Position numbers and translations under genes: made by a program
Shown here: positions 26,607 through 34,588 of the stretch, piece after piece
How positions within the stretch are numbered: position 1 is the stretch's first letter
Layout of the letters: the number at the start of each line of letters is the position of its first letter
DNA from: Actinomycetota bacterium
GTDB taxonomy: Bacteria; Actinomycetota; Acidimicrobiia; Acidimicrobiales; Ilumatobacteraceae
Length of the DNA: 62,717 nucleotides
Assembly: GCA_027592925.1 (NCBI GenBank)
Contig: JAQCJO010000004.1
Location: forward strand, 1-62,717
Reading direction: 5' to 3'
The notes under the pieces: model-generated
Seen by the model: only the letters and a program-made list of their open reading frames with translations
Told to the model about the DNA's origin: nothing
Databases searched by the model: none

Positions 26607-26693
26607 ATCACCCGAATTCTACCGAGGTCGAGCCAATCAACGGGGGATACGGTCTGGGGATACGACCTAGGTGATAGTCGACTCCGCTAAGAA

Positions 26694-26709
26694 TGTTCCA
26701 CGTGGAACA
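26694..26709. promoter_or_regulatory. parS site 1
   Basis: TGTTCCACGTGGAACA, a perfect 16-base palindrome differing from the TGTTTCACGTGAAACA consensus by one symmetrical pair. It lies in the rsmG-parA gap. Confidence 0.9.
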
Positions 26710-26737
26710 TCCTGGGCTGGGATGACCAATTTGGTTT

Positions 26738-27295
26738 CTACAAATGTTCCACGTGGAACAATGCGACCGGCCCAAGCCTGGTTGGGGCCGATACTCCAAG
26801 CCTTCCCAGATCTACATCGGTCCAGCGGTCTGGGCTTCCAGGCGGGGGTTCGCTCACCACCACACACCCGCCAGGTTTGACCAAACTTAACGCCCATTGC
26901 AAGGTTTGCAATGGGGGACCAAAGCCTCGGGCGCAGGCAGCATCAAAAGCATGAGTGAAGCGGTCTTGGTTCCGCAATACCTCCACATCGCCACATACCA
27001 CTTCGACCTGGTCCTGAATGCCTAACGACTGCACAGACCGCACAAGTGTGTCGGTGCGCTTGGCTCGCCGATCGATCAGGGTCATCTGAATTTCGGGGCG
27101 AACAATGGCAATGACCAGACCAGGGACTCCTGCTCCGCTACCCAAATCAACACAGGATGTAACCCCGGTTGGCAGTGCTTCGGCAAAGGTTGCCGCATGC
27201 TCAATGATCTCGGACAGGGGGGCAGACCCCAAAGCTCCTATTTTTTGGGCTTCTCCGAAGATACGGCGAAGACCTGGGTGATCTGCGGGCCTCAT
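26738..27295 (-). CDS. rsmG: 16S rRNA (guanine-527-N7)-methyltransferase
   Basis: Methylates G527 of 16S rRNA with SAM; loss gives low-level streptomycin resistance in other bacteria. The 185-residue protein is at the short end for the family. The SAM motif I is CVDLGSGAGVPGLVIAI (from about residue 47), with LIDRRAKRTDTL as motif II, and ACARGFGPP and KPGGCVVVSE later. The final codons, reading LFHVEHL, are formed by a parS palindrome. Keeps the conserved jag-rsmG-parA order. Confidence 0.92.
   Translation of the reverse strand: MRPADHPGLRRIFGEAQKIGALGSAPLSEIIEHAATFAEALPTGVTSCVDLGSGAGVPGLVIAIVRPEIQMTLIDRRAKRTDTLVRSVQSLGIQDQVEVVCGDVEVLRNQDRFTHAFDAACARGFGPPLQTLQWALSLVKPGGCVVVSEPPPGSPDRWTDVDLGRLGVSAPTRLGPVALFHVEHL
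26745..26760. promoter_or_regulatory. parS site 2, inside rsmG
   Basis: A second identical TGTTCCACGTGGAACA, 51 bases from the first, embedded in the last codons of rsmG. Two close perfect copies beside parA make ParB loading here very likely. Confidence 0.9.
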
Positions 27296-27333
27296 GATAC
27301 GGGCTTTATTGTATGAGCCCGGTGCCTACAGGG

Positions 27334-28164
27334 CTATTCGGCTGTTTCAGCTGTTTCAGCCAACGCAACCACTACCCGGCGATGCGGGTCTTGGCCTTGC
27401 GAATGTGTGCTCACGCCTGTCGAGTTGACAAGGGCGTCGTGCACAATCTTGCGGTCGGCAGAGTTCATCGGCTCAAGCACACGTGGCTGACCGGTAGCAA
27501 GTACATCGTCGGCAACCTTTAGGGCAAAACGACTCAAGGCCTCACGGCGGCGCTCGCGGTAGCTACCAATATCAACACGCATGTGGGTGTCGTGGTCGCC
27601 AAGGCGGCGCTGGCTAACAACTCGTGTCAGGTCTTGCACTGCCATCAATGTGGCACCGCGCTGACCAACAAATACCGAAACATCGTCACCAATCACGTTG
27701 ATATCGATATCTTCACCGTTGAGCGTGGAGGTCACTTGACCCACAAGTCCAGCAGCCGTCAACATTCCTTCAAGAAATGTGTTCGCGGCAGCACTCACAG
27801 TGGCTGGATCTACTGGAGGGCCTTCTGGGCGTGGGGTGCGTTCAACATCCGACGTTTTTCGTGGCTCACGGCGTGGTCGGTCTGACCCGACAGCCGATTT
27901 TGGCCCACGACGACCCTTTGGTGCATCGCCCTCTTTGCTAGTTGTGCGTTTTGGACCACGGTCGCGGCGTTCTGGTTTTGACCTTGGTGCAGTTGGACGA
28001 ACTCGGGCGCGAACACGGGCTTCGCCACGCGTGCGTCCAAACAAACCAGGTTTTGGTTCTTCAAGAACATCGAACTCGGCGTCTTCTTCTGAAACACCCA
28101 ACTGATCAAGTGCTAAATTTTTTGCTGCTTCAAGTGTGTCAGCAGTTGTCTCTACCCATTCCAT
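27334..28164 (-). CDS. jag: RNA-binding protein Jag/KhpB (Jag-N, KH, R3H)
   Basis: RNA-binding partner of KhpA in Gram-positives, linked to cell elongation. The 276-residue protein has a Jag-N domain (residues 1-50, VETTADTLEAAKNLALDQLG and KPGLFGRTRGEARV), a highly basic disordered linker (about 55-120), a KH domain with GxxG in VFVGQRGATLMAVQ, and an R3H domain with MNSADRKIVHDAL and HRRVVVAL. Encoded between yidC and rsmG, the conserved position. The basic linker is longer than in Firmicute Jag. Confidence 0.94.
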   Translation of the reverse strand: MEWVETTADTLEAAKNLALDQLGVSEEDAEFDVLEEPKPGLFGRTRGEARVRARVRPTAPRSKPERRDRGPKRTTSKEGDAPKGRRGPKSAVGSDRPRREPRKTSDVERTPRPEGPPVDPATVSAAANTFLEGMLTAAGLVGQVTSTLNGEDIDINVIGDDVSVFVGQRGATLMAVQDLTRVVSQRRLGDHDTHMRVDIGSYRERRREALSRFALKVADDVLATGQPRVLEPMNSADRKIVHDALVNSTGVSTHSQGQDPHRRVVVALAETAETAE

Positions 28165-28203
28165 ACATTCCTCGTTACTTCTTTGATGTGGCGAATAAAA
28201 TAT

Positions 28204-29163
28204 TTACGGTTTTGGTCGGCGAGCAACCAAACCACTTCGATTTTTTCCTGGAGCCTGCGGACGTCGCGAAGTACCAGAAGATTTTCCCTTTGGGGGAGTG
28301 ACGCGCTTACTCGAAAACGGCGCGTCAGGATTTGTTGCAGGTTTGGTTTCTTTCTTGTTATCTTTTTTTTCTTTCTGATTCATTTCACGTGCCTGCTCGC
28401 TCGCGGCCTGCGCTTGGCGCCCCAACGACGAATCATGTCCGTAAAAACGTTTGGTGATGTAGAACTGTTGAATGATACGAATGATTGCTTGCACCATGTA
28501 ATAGAAGACCAAACCAGTAGGAAGGAAAAGCTGAAAAACAGCAAAAACTACTGGCAAATACTGCATTAATTTAGCCTGGGTGGCCGACATTGTTGGGCTC
28601 ACTGTGCGCGAGGCGACCATTTTTTGTTGCACAAAATACAAGCCGGCAAGCAACGCAACGAGGCCGACATAAATCATGCCCTTGCCAAAACTTTGGTTTA
28701 CTGCATCAATCGGTGTTTGCGACAGATCCAATCCAAACGAAACCATTTCTGTCTTACCAAGCAAGGAGTTGTATAAATCCGATGTTTCGTTGAGGTACTT
28801 CGGAACGAACGCGGTACCCGCACCATCTGGACGATGGATCAAACCTTGCAACGCTTGGAACATAATGATGAACACCGGCATCTGTGCGAGAATCGGCAAA
28901 CACGAAGCCATCGGATTGACTTTGTGTTGCTGATACAACTTCATCATTGCTTCGTTAAGTTTTTGGCGGTCGCCCTTAAGCTCGGCTTGTAAGCGTCGCA
29001 TCTCTGGTTGCAATTTCTGCATCTCGAGCATGCCCTTAGTGCTCTTGAGTGTGAGTGGGGTGATGAGCAGCATCACGACCACAGCAACCAAACCAATCGC
29101 CAAGGCGTAGTTGTGGGTGAGCGAATAAAACTGGGCAATTAATCGGGAAGCAAGTTCAAACAT
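28204..29163 (-). CDS. yidC: Membrane protein insertase YidC
   Basis: Inserts and folds inner-membrane proteins with or without Sec. The 319-residue protein has about five membrane helices (for instance residues 15-37 LTHNYALAIGLVAVVVMLLI, and pairs in the 90-230 region), without the big periplasmic domain of Gram-negative YidC. The cytoplasmic hairpin MQKLQPEMRRLQAELKGDRQ follows helix one. The tail after residue 240 is strongly basic (KEKKDNKKETKP) and can contact ribosomes. Located with yidD and rnpA in the usual order. Confidence 0.95.
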   Translation of the reverse strand: MFELASRLIAQFYSLTHNYALAIGLVAVVVMLLITPLTLKSTKGMLEMQKLQPEMRRLQAELKGDRQKLNEAMMKLYQQHKVNPMASCLPILAQMPVFIIMFQALQGLIHRPDGAGTAFVPKYLNETSDLYNSLLGKTEMVSFGLDLSQTPIDAVNQSFGKGMIYVGLVALLAGLYFVQQKMVASRTVSPTMSATQAKLMQYLPVVFAVFQLFLPTGLVFYYMVQAIIRIIQQFYITKRFYGHDSSLGRQAQAASEQAREMNQKEKKDNKKETKPATNPDAPFSSKRVTPPKGKSSGTSRRPQAPGKNRSGLVARRPKP

Positions 29164-29170
29164 TTTGGGG

Positions 29171-29488
29171 TCAACAACTTTCGTGGTGGCCGTTTTGGCC
29201 AGTAGAGACGGTAGGCGGTGAAATGGCCGAATTGACGCTTGACTCGGGGATATTCAAGGGAACCGGATCAAACCCTGATGGACCAAAGGGGCGACAGCGC
29301 AATAATCGCTTGATCATCAGCCAGCCACCCCGGTGAAAACCGTGAAGTTCGATCGCTTCGTGGGCATATTCGGAGCAAGAAGGGAAAAATCGGCAAGGGG
29401 AGGGCTTGTTGGGTCGCAGTGACTGGTACCAGCGAATGCTGCGGAGCATCGCCAACTGGGGCCGTGTATGGGTATGGGCTGGATTCAT
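29171..29488 (-). CDS. yidD: Membrane protein insertion efficiency factor YidD
   Basis: Small protein that helps YidC-dependent insertion. The 105-residue product carries the YidD core IRWYQSLRPNKPSPCRFFPSCSEYAHEAIELHG, quoted in part as CRFFPSCSEYAHEAI, then GGWLMIKRLLRCRPFGPSGFDPVP. The ATG at 29488 overlaps the rnpA stop (ATGA). A later in-frame ATG (residue 14) would give the more usual N-terminus, so the first 13 residues are uncertain. Confidence 0.92.
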   Translation of the reverse strand: MNPAHTHTRPQLAMLRSIRWYQSLRPNKPSPCRFFPSCSEYAHEAIELHGFHRGGWLMIKRLLRCRPFGPSGFDPVPLNIPESSVNSAISPPTVSTGQNGHHESC

Positions 29489-29829
29489 GGCGTTGGCTGG
29501 CTGATTTTGGCCTCAATTTGGCCAATCAGGCGGTCCACAAGGGATCCAAGTTGGTCCCACGTCGAACCAGTCGCCTTGGGTGTTACTCCAATCAGGTACC
29601 AACCGGGCCGTAATTGACCGCTACGGGACCCAAAAAGGGCGCGTAATTGGCGTTTAATGCGGTTTCGCTCCACTGCTCCACCCACCTGGCGGCCAATGGC
29701 ATAGCCAATATGGGCATTTTTGAGTGAACTATCGAGCAATAACGAACACCACAACCCGTGCGAGCGAACATATGTTCCCTCTTCAGACAAACGGGAAAAG
29801 ACTTCCCGGCGACGGATTCGACCGATCAA
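29485..29829 (-). CDS. rnpA: Ribonuclease P protein component
   Basis: Protein subunit of the RNase P ribozyme, which matures tRNA 5' ends. The 114-residue protein has the basic helix signature [17 protein letters not shown] and an N-terminal [10 protein letters not shown] strand. The start is a TTG that shares bases with the rpmH stop (TTGA), a coupling commonly seen for this pair. Ends in ATGA overlap with yidD. Confidence 0.93.
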   Translation of the reverse strand: MIGRIRRREVFSRLSEEGTYVRSHGLWCSLLLDSSLKNAHIGYAIGRQVGGAVERNRIKRQLRALFGSRSGQLRPGWYLIGVTPKATGSTWDQLGSLVDRLIGQIEAKISQPTP

Positions 29830-29960
29830 GCGGAAAGCCGGTGACGACCCTTTGCCCGGCGAGACTTCAGAATCGCGCGACCGGCGCGGGTACTCATGCG
29901 ATGACGAAAGCCATGCTTCTTAGAGCGGCGACGATTGTTTGGTTGGAAAGTACGTTTCAT
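29826..29960 (-). CDS. rpmH: 50S ribosomal protein L34
   Basis: 44-residue, very basic protein of the large subunit, [19 protein letters not shown] at its start and [11 protein letters not shown] at its end. ATG 29960 has a strong Shine-Dalgarno (AGGAGGGG). The divergent rpmH-dnaA arrangement is the classic origin landmark in bacteria. Confidence 0.97.
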   Translation of the reverse strand: MKRTFQPNNRRRSKKHGFRHRMSTRAGRAILKSRRAKGRHRLSA

Positions 29961-30049
29961 GCACCCCTCCTGAGTAGCGCCTCGAGTTGACCTCGAAACA
30001 ACGATGGCTAAGGTCTCCAACTCTACAGGGACTCGCCAGTTTTTTCACC

Positions 30050-30129
30050 TGTGGAAAACCTGCTACCTTCTTTTTCCCACCGAAATGTTGGGGGGGCTAT
30101 CCACACCCTGTGGACAGTGTTGTGGATCA
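30050..30129. other. DnaA-box cluster upstream of dnaA
   Basis: In the 227-base rpmH-dnaA gap lie four near-consensus DnaA boxes: TTTTCCACA (minus, 30050-30058), CTATCCACA (plus, 30097-30105), CTGTCCACA (minus, 30109-30117) and TGATCCACA (minus, 30121-30129). They may serve dnaA autoregulation or be part of the origin. A poly-pyrimidine and poly-G stretch lies between. Confidence 0.6.
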
Positions 30130-30187
30130 TGGCAAGTGGTTATTGGGTAACGGTTTTAGGCAACAAATCAAACAGAACGAGAGCACC

Positions 30188-31654
30188 ATGGAACAAGAAA
30201 TTGAGAGCCAACTGAACGTCGACAATCATGACGATGTGTGGAGTGCGACAGCCGAAGTTTTACGCGCCCAGGTTTCGGAAGCAGTTTGGTTCTCTACATT
30301 CAACGACGCTGTTGCTGTTGCCGACGACAAAATGAGTTTGCGTCTCCAGGTTCCTAACACCTATGTGCGAGAAAGAATTTTGACTCGCTACATGTCGTTG
30401 GTGCGAGATGCCCTCAACGAAGTGGGTGCGAGTGACCGCCAACTATTGATTGATGTTCAGACCAATACCGCAAGCGACGTGAATCATCGCCTCAATACCT
30501 CGCCGACATCGCTTGACGGTCCTGTCCAACTGAACGACACATTAAACAACACAGTGAATGACTCACAAAATACCGCTGCCTCCATATCGTTTGGCCAAAC
30601 CCTCAAAAGCCGTACTGGCAAAGGCACAGCGGTAGGTCTTAATCCGCGCTACACCTTTGAAACTTTCGTAAAAGGGGCATCCAACCAATTTGCTTTGGCT
30701 GCTGCTCAGCGCGTGGCCGAAACACCCGGTCGCTCCTACAACCCGTTGTTTATCTATGGTTCGGCGGGTTTAGGCAAGACACACTTGTTGCACGCAATTG
30801 GCTACTACGTGCACCAGCACTACGCCCACTACGAAGTTCGCTATGTCTCCACCGAAACATTTTTGAATGAGTACGTCGACGGTATTCGCTCCAACACCAT
30901 TGCTGCTTTTAAGCGCCGATACCGCGAAGTTGATGTATTGCTTATTGACGACATTCAGTTCATGGAAGGCAAAGAGGGTTTGCAAGAAGAATTCTTTCAT
31001 ACGTTCAACTCGCTGCACGGAGCCAACAAACAAATTGTGATTTCGTCCGACCGTGTACCAGACGCAATTCCAACCCTCGAGGACCGTTTGCGTGGCCGTT
31101 TCCGGTGGGGTCTCATCACCGATATTCAGCCGCCAGATATGGAAACCCGCCTGGCCATCTTGCGCAATAAGGCTGAGCGAGAGAACACTTTCGTGTCCAA
31201 CGACGTTCTCGAGTTCATTGCCAGCAACGTCACGTCAAACATTCGTGAACTTGAGGGTGCATTGATTCGTGTTGGTGCGTATGCCAGCCTCAACAAAACA
31301 GTTGTTGATATCTCATTGGCTCAAAAACTGCTGGTTGATCTACTCACCCGCACTGTCCCAAAGGTTCGTACGGGCGAGCAACTGCTGATCGAGATTTCTG
31401 ACCACCTTGGTTTTGACGTCGAGGCAATGAAAGGCAAAAGTCGTCAGCGTCCGTTGGTTTCGGCGCGCCAAACAGCAATGTATGTTTTCCGTGAACTTAC
31501 CGACCTTAGTTACCCGGCAATCGCACGGTTGTTTGGTGGGCGAGACCACACCACCGTGATCCACGCAGTCGACAAAACTCAACGAATGATGAGCGAGCGC
31601 AAGCAAGTGTTCGATCAAGTAACCGAACTCGTTCAAAAATTTAAGACTTCGTAA
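30188..31654 (+). CDS. dnaA: Chromosomal replication initiator DnaA
   Basis: AAA+ ATPase that melts oriC. In the 488-residue protein, domain I (residues 1-90) has VWSATAEVLRAQVSEAVW; a disordered domain II rich in Asn/Thr/Ser follows to about 150. Domain III has Walker A FIYGSAGLGKTHLLHAIG and Walker B VLLIDDIQFMEGKE; domain IV ends with the signature GGRDHTTVIHAVDKTQ for box recognition. ATG 30188 gives MEQEIESQL; the longer frame back to 29987 has no DnaA-like sequence. Flanked on both sides by DnaA boxes. Confidence 0.97.
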   Translation: MEQEIESQLNVDNHDDVWSATAEVLRAQVSEAVWFSTFNDAVAVADDKMSLRLQVPNTYVRERILTRYMSLVRDALNEVGASDRQLLIDVQTNTASDVNHRLNTSPTSLDGPVQLNDTLNNTVNDSQNTAASISFGQTLKSRTGKGTAVGLNPRYTFETFVKGASNQFALAAAQRVAETPGRSYNPLFIYGSAGLGKTHLLHAIGYYVHQHYAHYEVRYVSTETFLNEYVDGIRSNTIAAFKRRYREVDVLLIDDIQFMEGKEGLQEEFFHTFNSLHGANKQIVISSDRVPDAIPTLEDRLRGRFRWGLITDIQPPDMETRLAILRNKAERENTFVSNDVLEFIASNVTSNIRELEGALIRVGAYASLNKTVVDISLAQKLLVDLLTRTVPKVRTGEQLLIEISDHLGFDVEAMKGKSRQRPLVSARQTAMYVFRELTDLSYPAIARLFGGRDHTTVIHAVDKTQRMMSERKQVFDQVTELVQKFKTS

Positions 31655-31931
31655 CGTACAAAATTATGATCACTTCACTGCAACAACCTTTGTGGAAAAC
31701 CGTGTGTACGAGCAGTGCACAGTCGGTGGATAAGCATGGGTTGTCCACTGCACCACTAACTACACAGTTGCAAGATGTGGTGCGCGGGCTGGTTGGGTGT
31801 GAGGTTGGAAACGTTGGTGTAATTGGGAAACATACCCTTTATCCCCAATCCACAGGACTTATTACTGTTATTAGTTCTTCTTACAAACATCCACTTTTAA
31901 CGATAAGTAACGCAACGCAAGGGAGCGGGCT
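31655..31931. other. Probable oriC (dnaA-dnaN intergenic region)
   Basis: 277 bases without a credible gene. DnaA-box-like nonamers: TTTTCCACA (minus, 31691-31699), TTATCCACC (minus, 31725-31733), TTGTCCACT (plus, 31741), TTATCCCCA (plus, 31839) and CAATCCACA (plus, 31846), mostly one or two mismatches from TTATCCACA. An AT-rich stretch (about 31855-31915) follows the last boxes and could be the unwinding element. Actinobacterial origins are usually in this gap. Strand switch of the surrounding genes agrees. Confidence 0.75.
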
Positions 31932-33029
31932 ATGAAATTCAGAGTTGAGCGAGAGGTTCTTGCCGAGGCACTTGGGGCTGCAGCACGAGTTGCATCTACA
32001 CGCAACAACGCAATGCCAGCACTATCAGGAGTTCGCATCGAAGTCACCGGCGACAAGTTGTTGTTGTCATGCACGGACAACGATCTCTCAGTGCAATTTG
32101 TTTTAAATGTTGGCGGCCAAGAAGACGGCGTTGTTGTGGCAAGTGCAAAATTGATGAGTGACATTGTGAGAACATTGCCCGAGGACAAAGTCACCGTTGA
32201 AACCATCGGTGAGACCGTCAGTGTGAGTTCCGGCCGCGCACAATTTACTGTCCCGACCTTTGCGGCAACAGATTTTCCAAACATTGTGCAAGCCAGTGCT
32301 CCACCGGTCACATTGGCAGCAAACCTTTTCGCTGACGCATTGCGACAAGTGGTCCGGGCAGCCTCGTCCGACATGCAGAGGCTTGCTCTTACTGGCGTGT
32401 TGATGTCGGCCGAACCAGATGGGTTGCGACTTGTTGCAACCGATTCCTATCGACTTGCCGTTCGTGATCTACCAGGCAGTAATATTTTGGGCCACGGCGA
32501 GAAAGTTGTTATTCCAAGCAGGGCCCTCAACGAACTGCAGCGATTGCTTGCAAGCGGCGAAGAAGCCTCGTTGTGTTTGGCCGGCGACCGCGCAACATTT
32601 ACTGTTGGCCAAGCCACTCTCAGCACAAGTTTGTTGCAAATTGAGTTTCCCAACTATCGCCAACTCATTCAACCGAGCTACCCAAACACTCTGACTACGG
32701 CTCGAGAACCACTTTTGGAAGCGATTCGACGTTGCCGAATTTTGGCGCGCGAAACCACTCCAGTTCGCCTCGAGATGACGGCAACTTCGCTCAAATTGAT
32801 TGTCGTTACTCAGGATGTTGGCAACACAGTTGAAGAACTCGATGCAACTCTGGTCGGTTCTGACACCACGGTTGGTTTCAATCCCGAATATCTCTCTGCT
32901 GGCATAGAAGCAGTGACTGGTGACGAAATCACAATTCAAACAACTGACCCAATCAAACCTGCAGTGTTGCGCGGAGTTGGGGCACCCGACTACCTGTACT
33001 TGGTGATGCCACAACGCCTCACCAACTAG
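31932..33029 (+). CDS. dnaN: DNA polymerase III sliding clamp (beta subunit)
   Basis: Ring-shaped processivity clamp. The 365-residue protein carries the three clamp folds: MKFRVEREVLAEALGAAARV at the start, LTGVLMSAEPDGLRLVATDSYRLAV at the second, and the closing region GDEITIQTTDPIKPAVLRG with YLVMP at the end; quotations are partial. GGGAG lies ten bases before the ATG. Downstream of oriC and upstream of recF, the standard order. Confidence 0.97.
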   Translation: MKFRVEREVLAEALGAAARVASTRNNAMPALSGVRIEVTGDKLLLSCTDNDLSVQFVLNVGGQEDGVVVASAKLMSDIVRTLPEDKVTVETIGETVSVSSGRAQFTVPTFAATDFPNIVQASAPPVTLAANLFADALRQVVRAASSDMQRLALTGVLMSAEPDGLRLVATDSYRLAVRDLPGSNILGHGEKVVIPSRALNELQRLLASGEEASLCLAGDRATFTVGQATLSTSLLQIEFPNYRQLIQPSYPNTLTTAREPLLEAIRRCRILARETTPVRLEMTATSLKLIVVTQDVGNTVEELDATLVGSDTTVGFNPEYLSAGIEAVTGDEITIQTTDPIKPAVLRGVGAPDYLYLVMPQRLTN

Positions 33030-33052
33030 TCGCGTCGTAGTGTTGCCAACCC

Positions 33053-34144
33053 GTGATAATTCAACACCTGGAACTCACCGACTTTCGTAATTATGTGTCG
33101 GCACAAATCACCCTGACCGATGGCGTCACGGCGGTCATCGGCGATAACGGACAGGGTAAGACCAACCTTGTTGAGGCGTTGTCGTATTTGGCAACATTAA
33201 AAAGTTTTAGGGGAGTGCCCACTGAGGCAATGATTAGAACCGGCGCCGATACCGCGGTGATTAGGGCGACCATTACTCACGTGGATGGGCGTGAGGTGCT
33301 GATCGAGGCCGAGCTCACCCGAACAGGTCGCAACAAAGTGCTCGTAAATAAGCAAAAGTTGGCCAAATCGCGGGATTTATTGGGGGTTGTACGAACCACG
33401 GTGTTTTCCCCCCAAGACCTCAACCTTGTGCAGGACGCACCGTCGGTACGCAGAAATTTTTTGGACGACGCGCTGGTGGCATTGTGGCCAAAACACGATG
33501 CGTTGTGCAGCGAAGTTGAACGTGTGCTCAAACAACGCAATGCGTTGCTCAAGCAGTCAGGTGGGCGACTTTCGCCCGACATCGCAACAACGCTCGATGT
33601 GTGGGACGAAAAGTTGGCGACGCATGGAACACAACTCGGTGATGTTCGTGCACAAATGCTTGAGATGTTGTTGCCACAAGTACAAGAGGCGTATGTAGAG
33701 CTTGCCGAACTCAACGAAGATCAAACTCCTGTCGGCATGGTGTACGCACCCGAATGGCGGACACAAGGTCTCGCTCGTTGTTTAAGTGAATGTCGTAATG
33801 ATGATGTGAGGCGAGGTTCGAGCACTGTTGGCCCACACCGCGACGACATCGAGTTGTCAATCAATGGTTTGCCCGCCCGCACGCATGCATCACAAGGTGA
33901 GCAACGAACACTTGCGCTCGCACTTCGGTTGGCCGTGCACCGCCTCATCACCACCGAAATTGGCAGCCCGCCAGTGCTGATCCTCGACGACGTTTTATCC
34001 GAATTAGACCCACATCGTAGCGCCGCCCTCCTTCGGCACTTCCCGCTAGGCCAAGTGCTGATTACGTCTGCGGGGGTTTTGCCCAAAACTGCACATCCGG
34101 ACTTTTCTGTACACATTGCAGGTGGAACCATCCGTGAAGACTGA
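33053..34144 (+). CDS. recF: DNA replication/repair protein RecF
   Basis: ABC-type ATPase that helps load RecA at gaps. In the 363-residue protein, Walker A is GDNGQGKTNLVEALSYLATL with KSFRG after it, the signature is around ASQGEQRTLALALRLA, and Walker B is PVLILDDVLSELD. Starts at GTG (VIIQHLELTDFRNY). Its end overlaps the likely start of the DUF721 gene by 11 bases. Confidence 0.96.
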   Translation: MIIQHLELTDFRNYVSAQITLTDGVTAVIGDNGQGKTNLVEALSYLATLKSFRGVPTEAMIRTGADTAVIRATITHVDGREVLIEAELTRTGRNKVLVNKQKLAKSRDLLGVVRTTVFSPQDLNLVQDAPSVRRNFLDDALVALWPKHDALCSEVERVLKQRNALLKQSGGRLSPDIATTLDVWDEKLATHGTQLGDVRAQMLEMLLPQVQEAYVELAELNEDQTPVGMVYAPEWRTQGLARCLSECRNDDVRRGSSTVGPHRDDIELSINGLPARTHASQGEQRTLALALRLAVHRLITTEIGSPPVLILDDVLSELDPHRSAALLRHFPLGQVLITSAGVLPKTAHPDFSVHIAGGTIRED

Positions 34145-34508
34145 CGACGAGAGCCAAAACATGAGCGAAAATACGAACGAAAACGAGCAAGATATTTCAA
34201 CCAACAACGCAAGCAGTTCGCTGGCGGGTGCACTCGATGCACTACTCGACCGACTTGGTGCCGAATCAACAACCGCGATCACGGGAGTATTCGGGGAGTG
34301 GCCAAAAATTGTTGGTGAGCAAGTTGCCCAACATGTCACACCAATCAAACTTGAGCGAGGTCGGCTCATCGTCGAGGTCGACGATCCGTCGTGGGCGACT
34401 CAAATGAGGTTTTTAGAACCGCAACTTATTGAGAAATTAAACGCTGCGACAACAAGCACAATTACTGCCATCGAAGTGCGAGTAAAACGCAATCCCCGCA
34501 ACAGGTAA
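34134..34508 (+). CDS. DUF721 / DciA-like helicase loader
   Basis: DciA proteins recruit the replicative helicase in bacteria lacking DnaC, so this is a good partner candidate for the DnaB encoded at 12.3 kb. The 124-residue product has a disordered acidic N-terminus and the DUF721 core (SLAGALDALLDRLG, VFGEWPKIVGEQVAQHVTPIKLE, DDPSWATQMRFLEPQLIEKLN; here in parts). GTG 34134 is chosen for AGGTGG eight bases upstream; TTG 34116 and ATG 34161 are alternatives. Equivalent to Rv0004 between recF and gyrB. The functional link is from family knowledge, not from this sequence. Confidence 0.85.
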   Translation: MKTDDESQNMSENTNENEQDISTNNASSSLAGALDALLDRLGAESTTAITGVFGEWPKIVGEQVAQHVTPIKLERGRLIVEVDDPSWATQMRFLEPQLIEKLNAATTSTITAIEVRVKRNPRNR

Positions 34509-34588
34509 TTGGTAGACTTCACTGTGTTATTTATGTCGTTTAATTCGTCTAAAAATCCCCTTCGGGGCCCAACTTTTCGGGGTCAATA

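Noticed and set aside
26242-26670. 142-residue frame antisense to parA
   Set aside because: Shadow of parA; no ribosome site and no family features.
29553-29570. parS-like sequence in rnpA
   Set aside because: GGTCCCACGTCGAACC lacks the central palindrome symmetry and has several mismatches.
29987-30187. N-terminal extension of dnaA in the open frame
   Set aside because: The 67 extra residues have no DnaA-like sequence and cross the DnaA-box region; MEQEIESQL at 30188 is the family start.
31666-31935. 89-residue open frame between dnaA and dnaN
   Set aside because: It lies on the DnaA boxes and AT-rich part of the origin, has no family features and would overlap the dnaN start.
34557-34567. 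Hairpin CCCC-TTC-GGGG before gyrB as a terminator
   Set aside because: No U-run follows, and gyrB continues on the same strand 22 bases later; at best a translational element.
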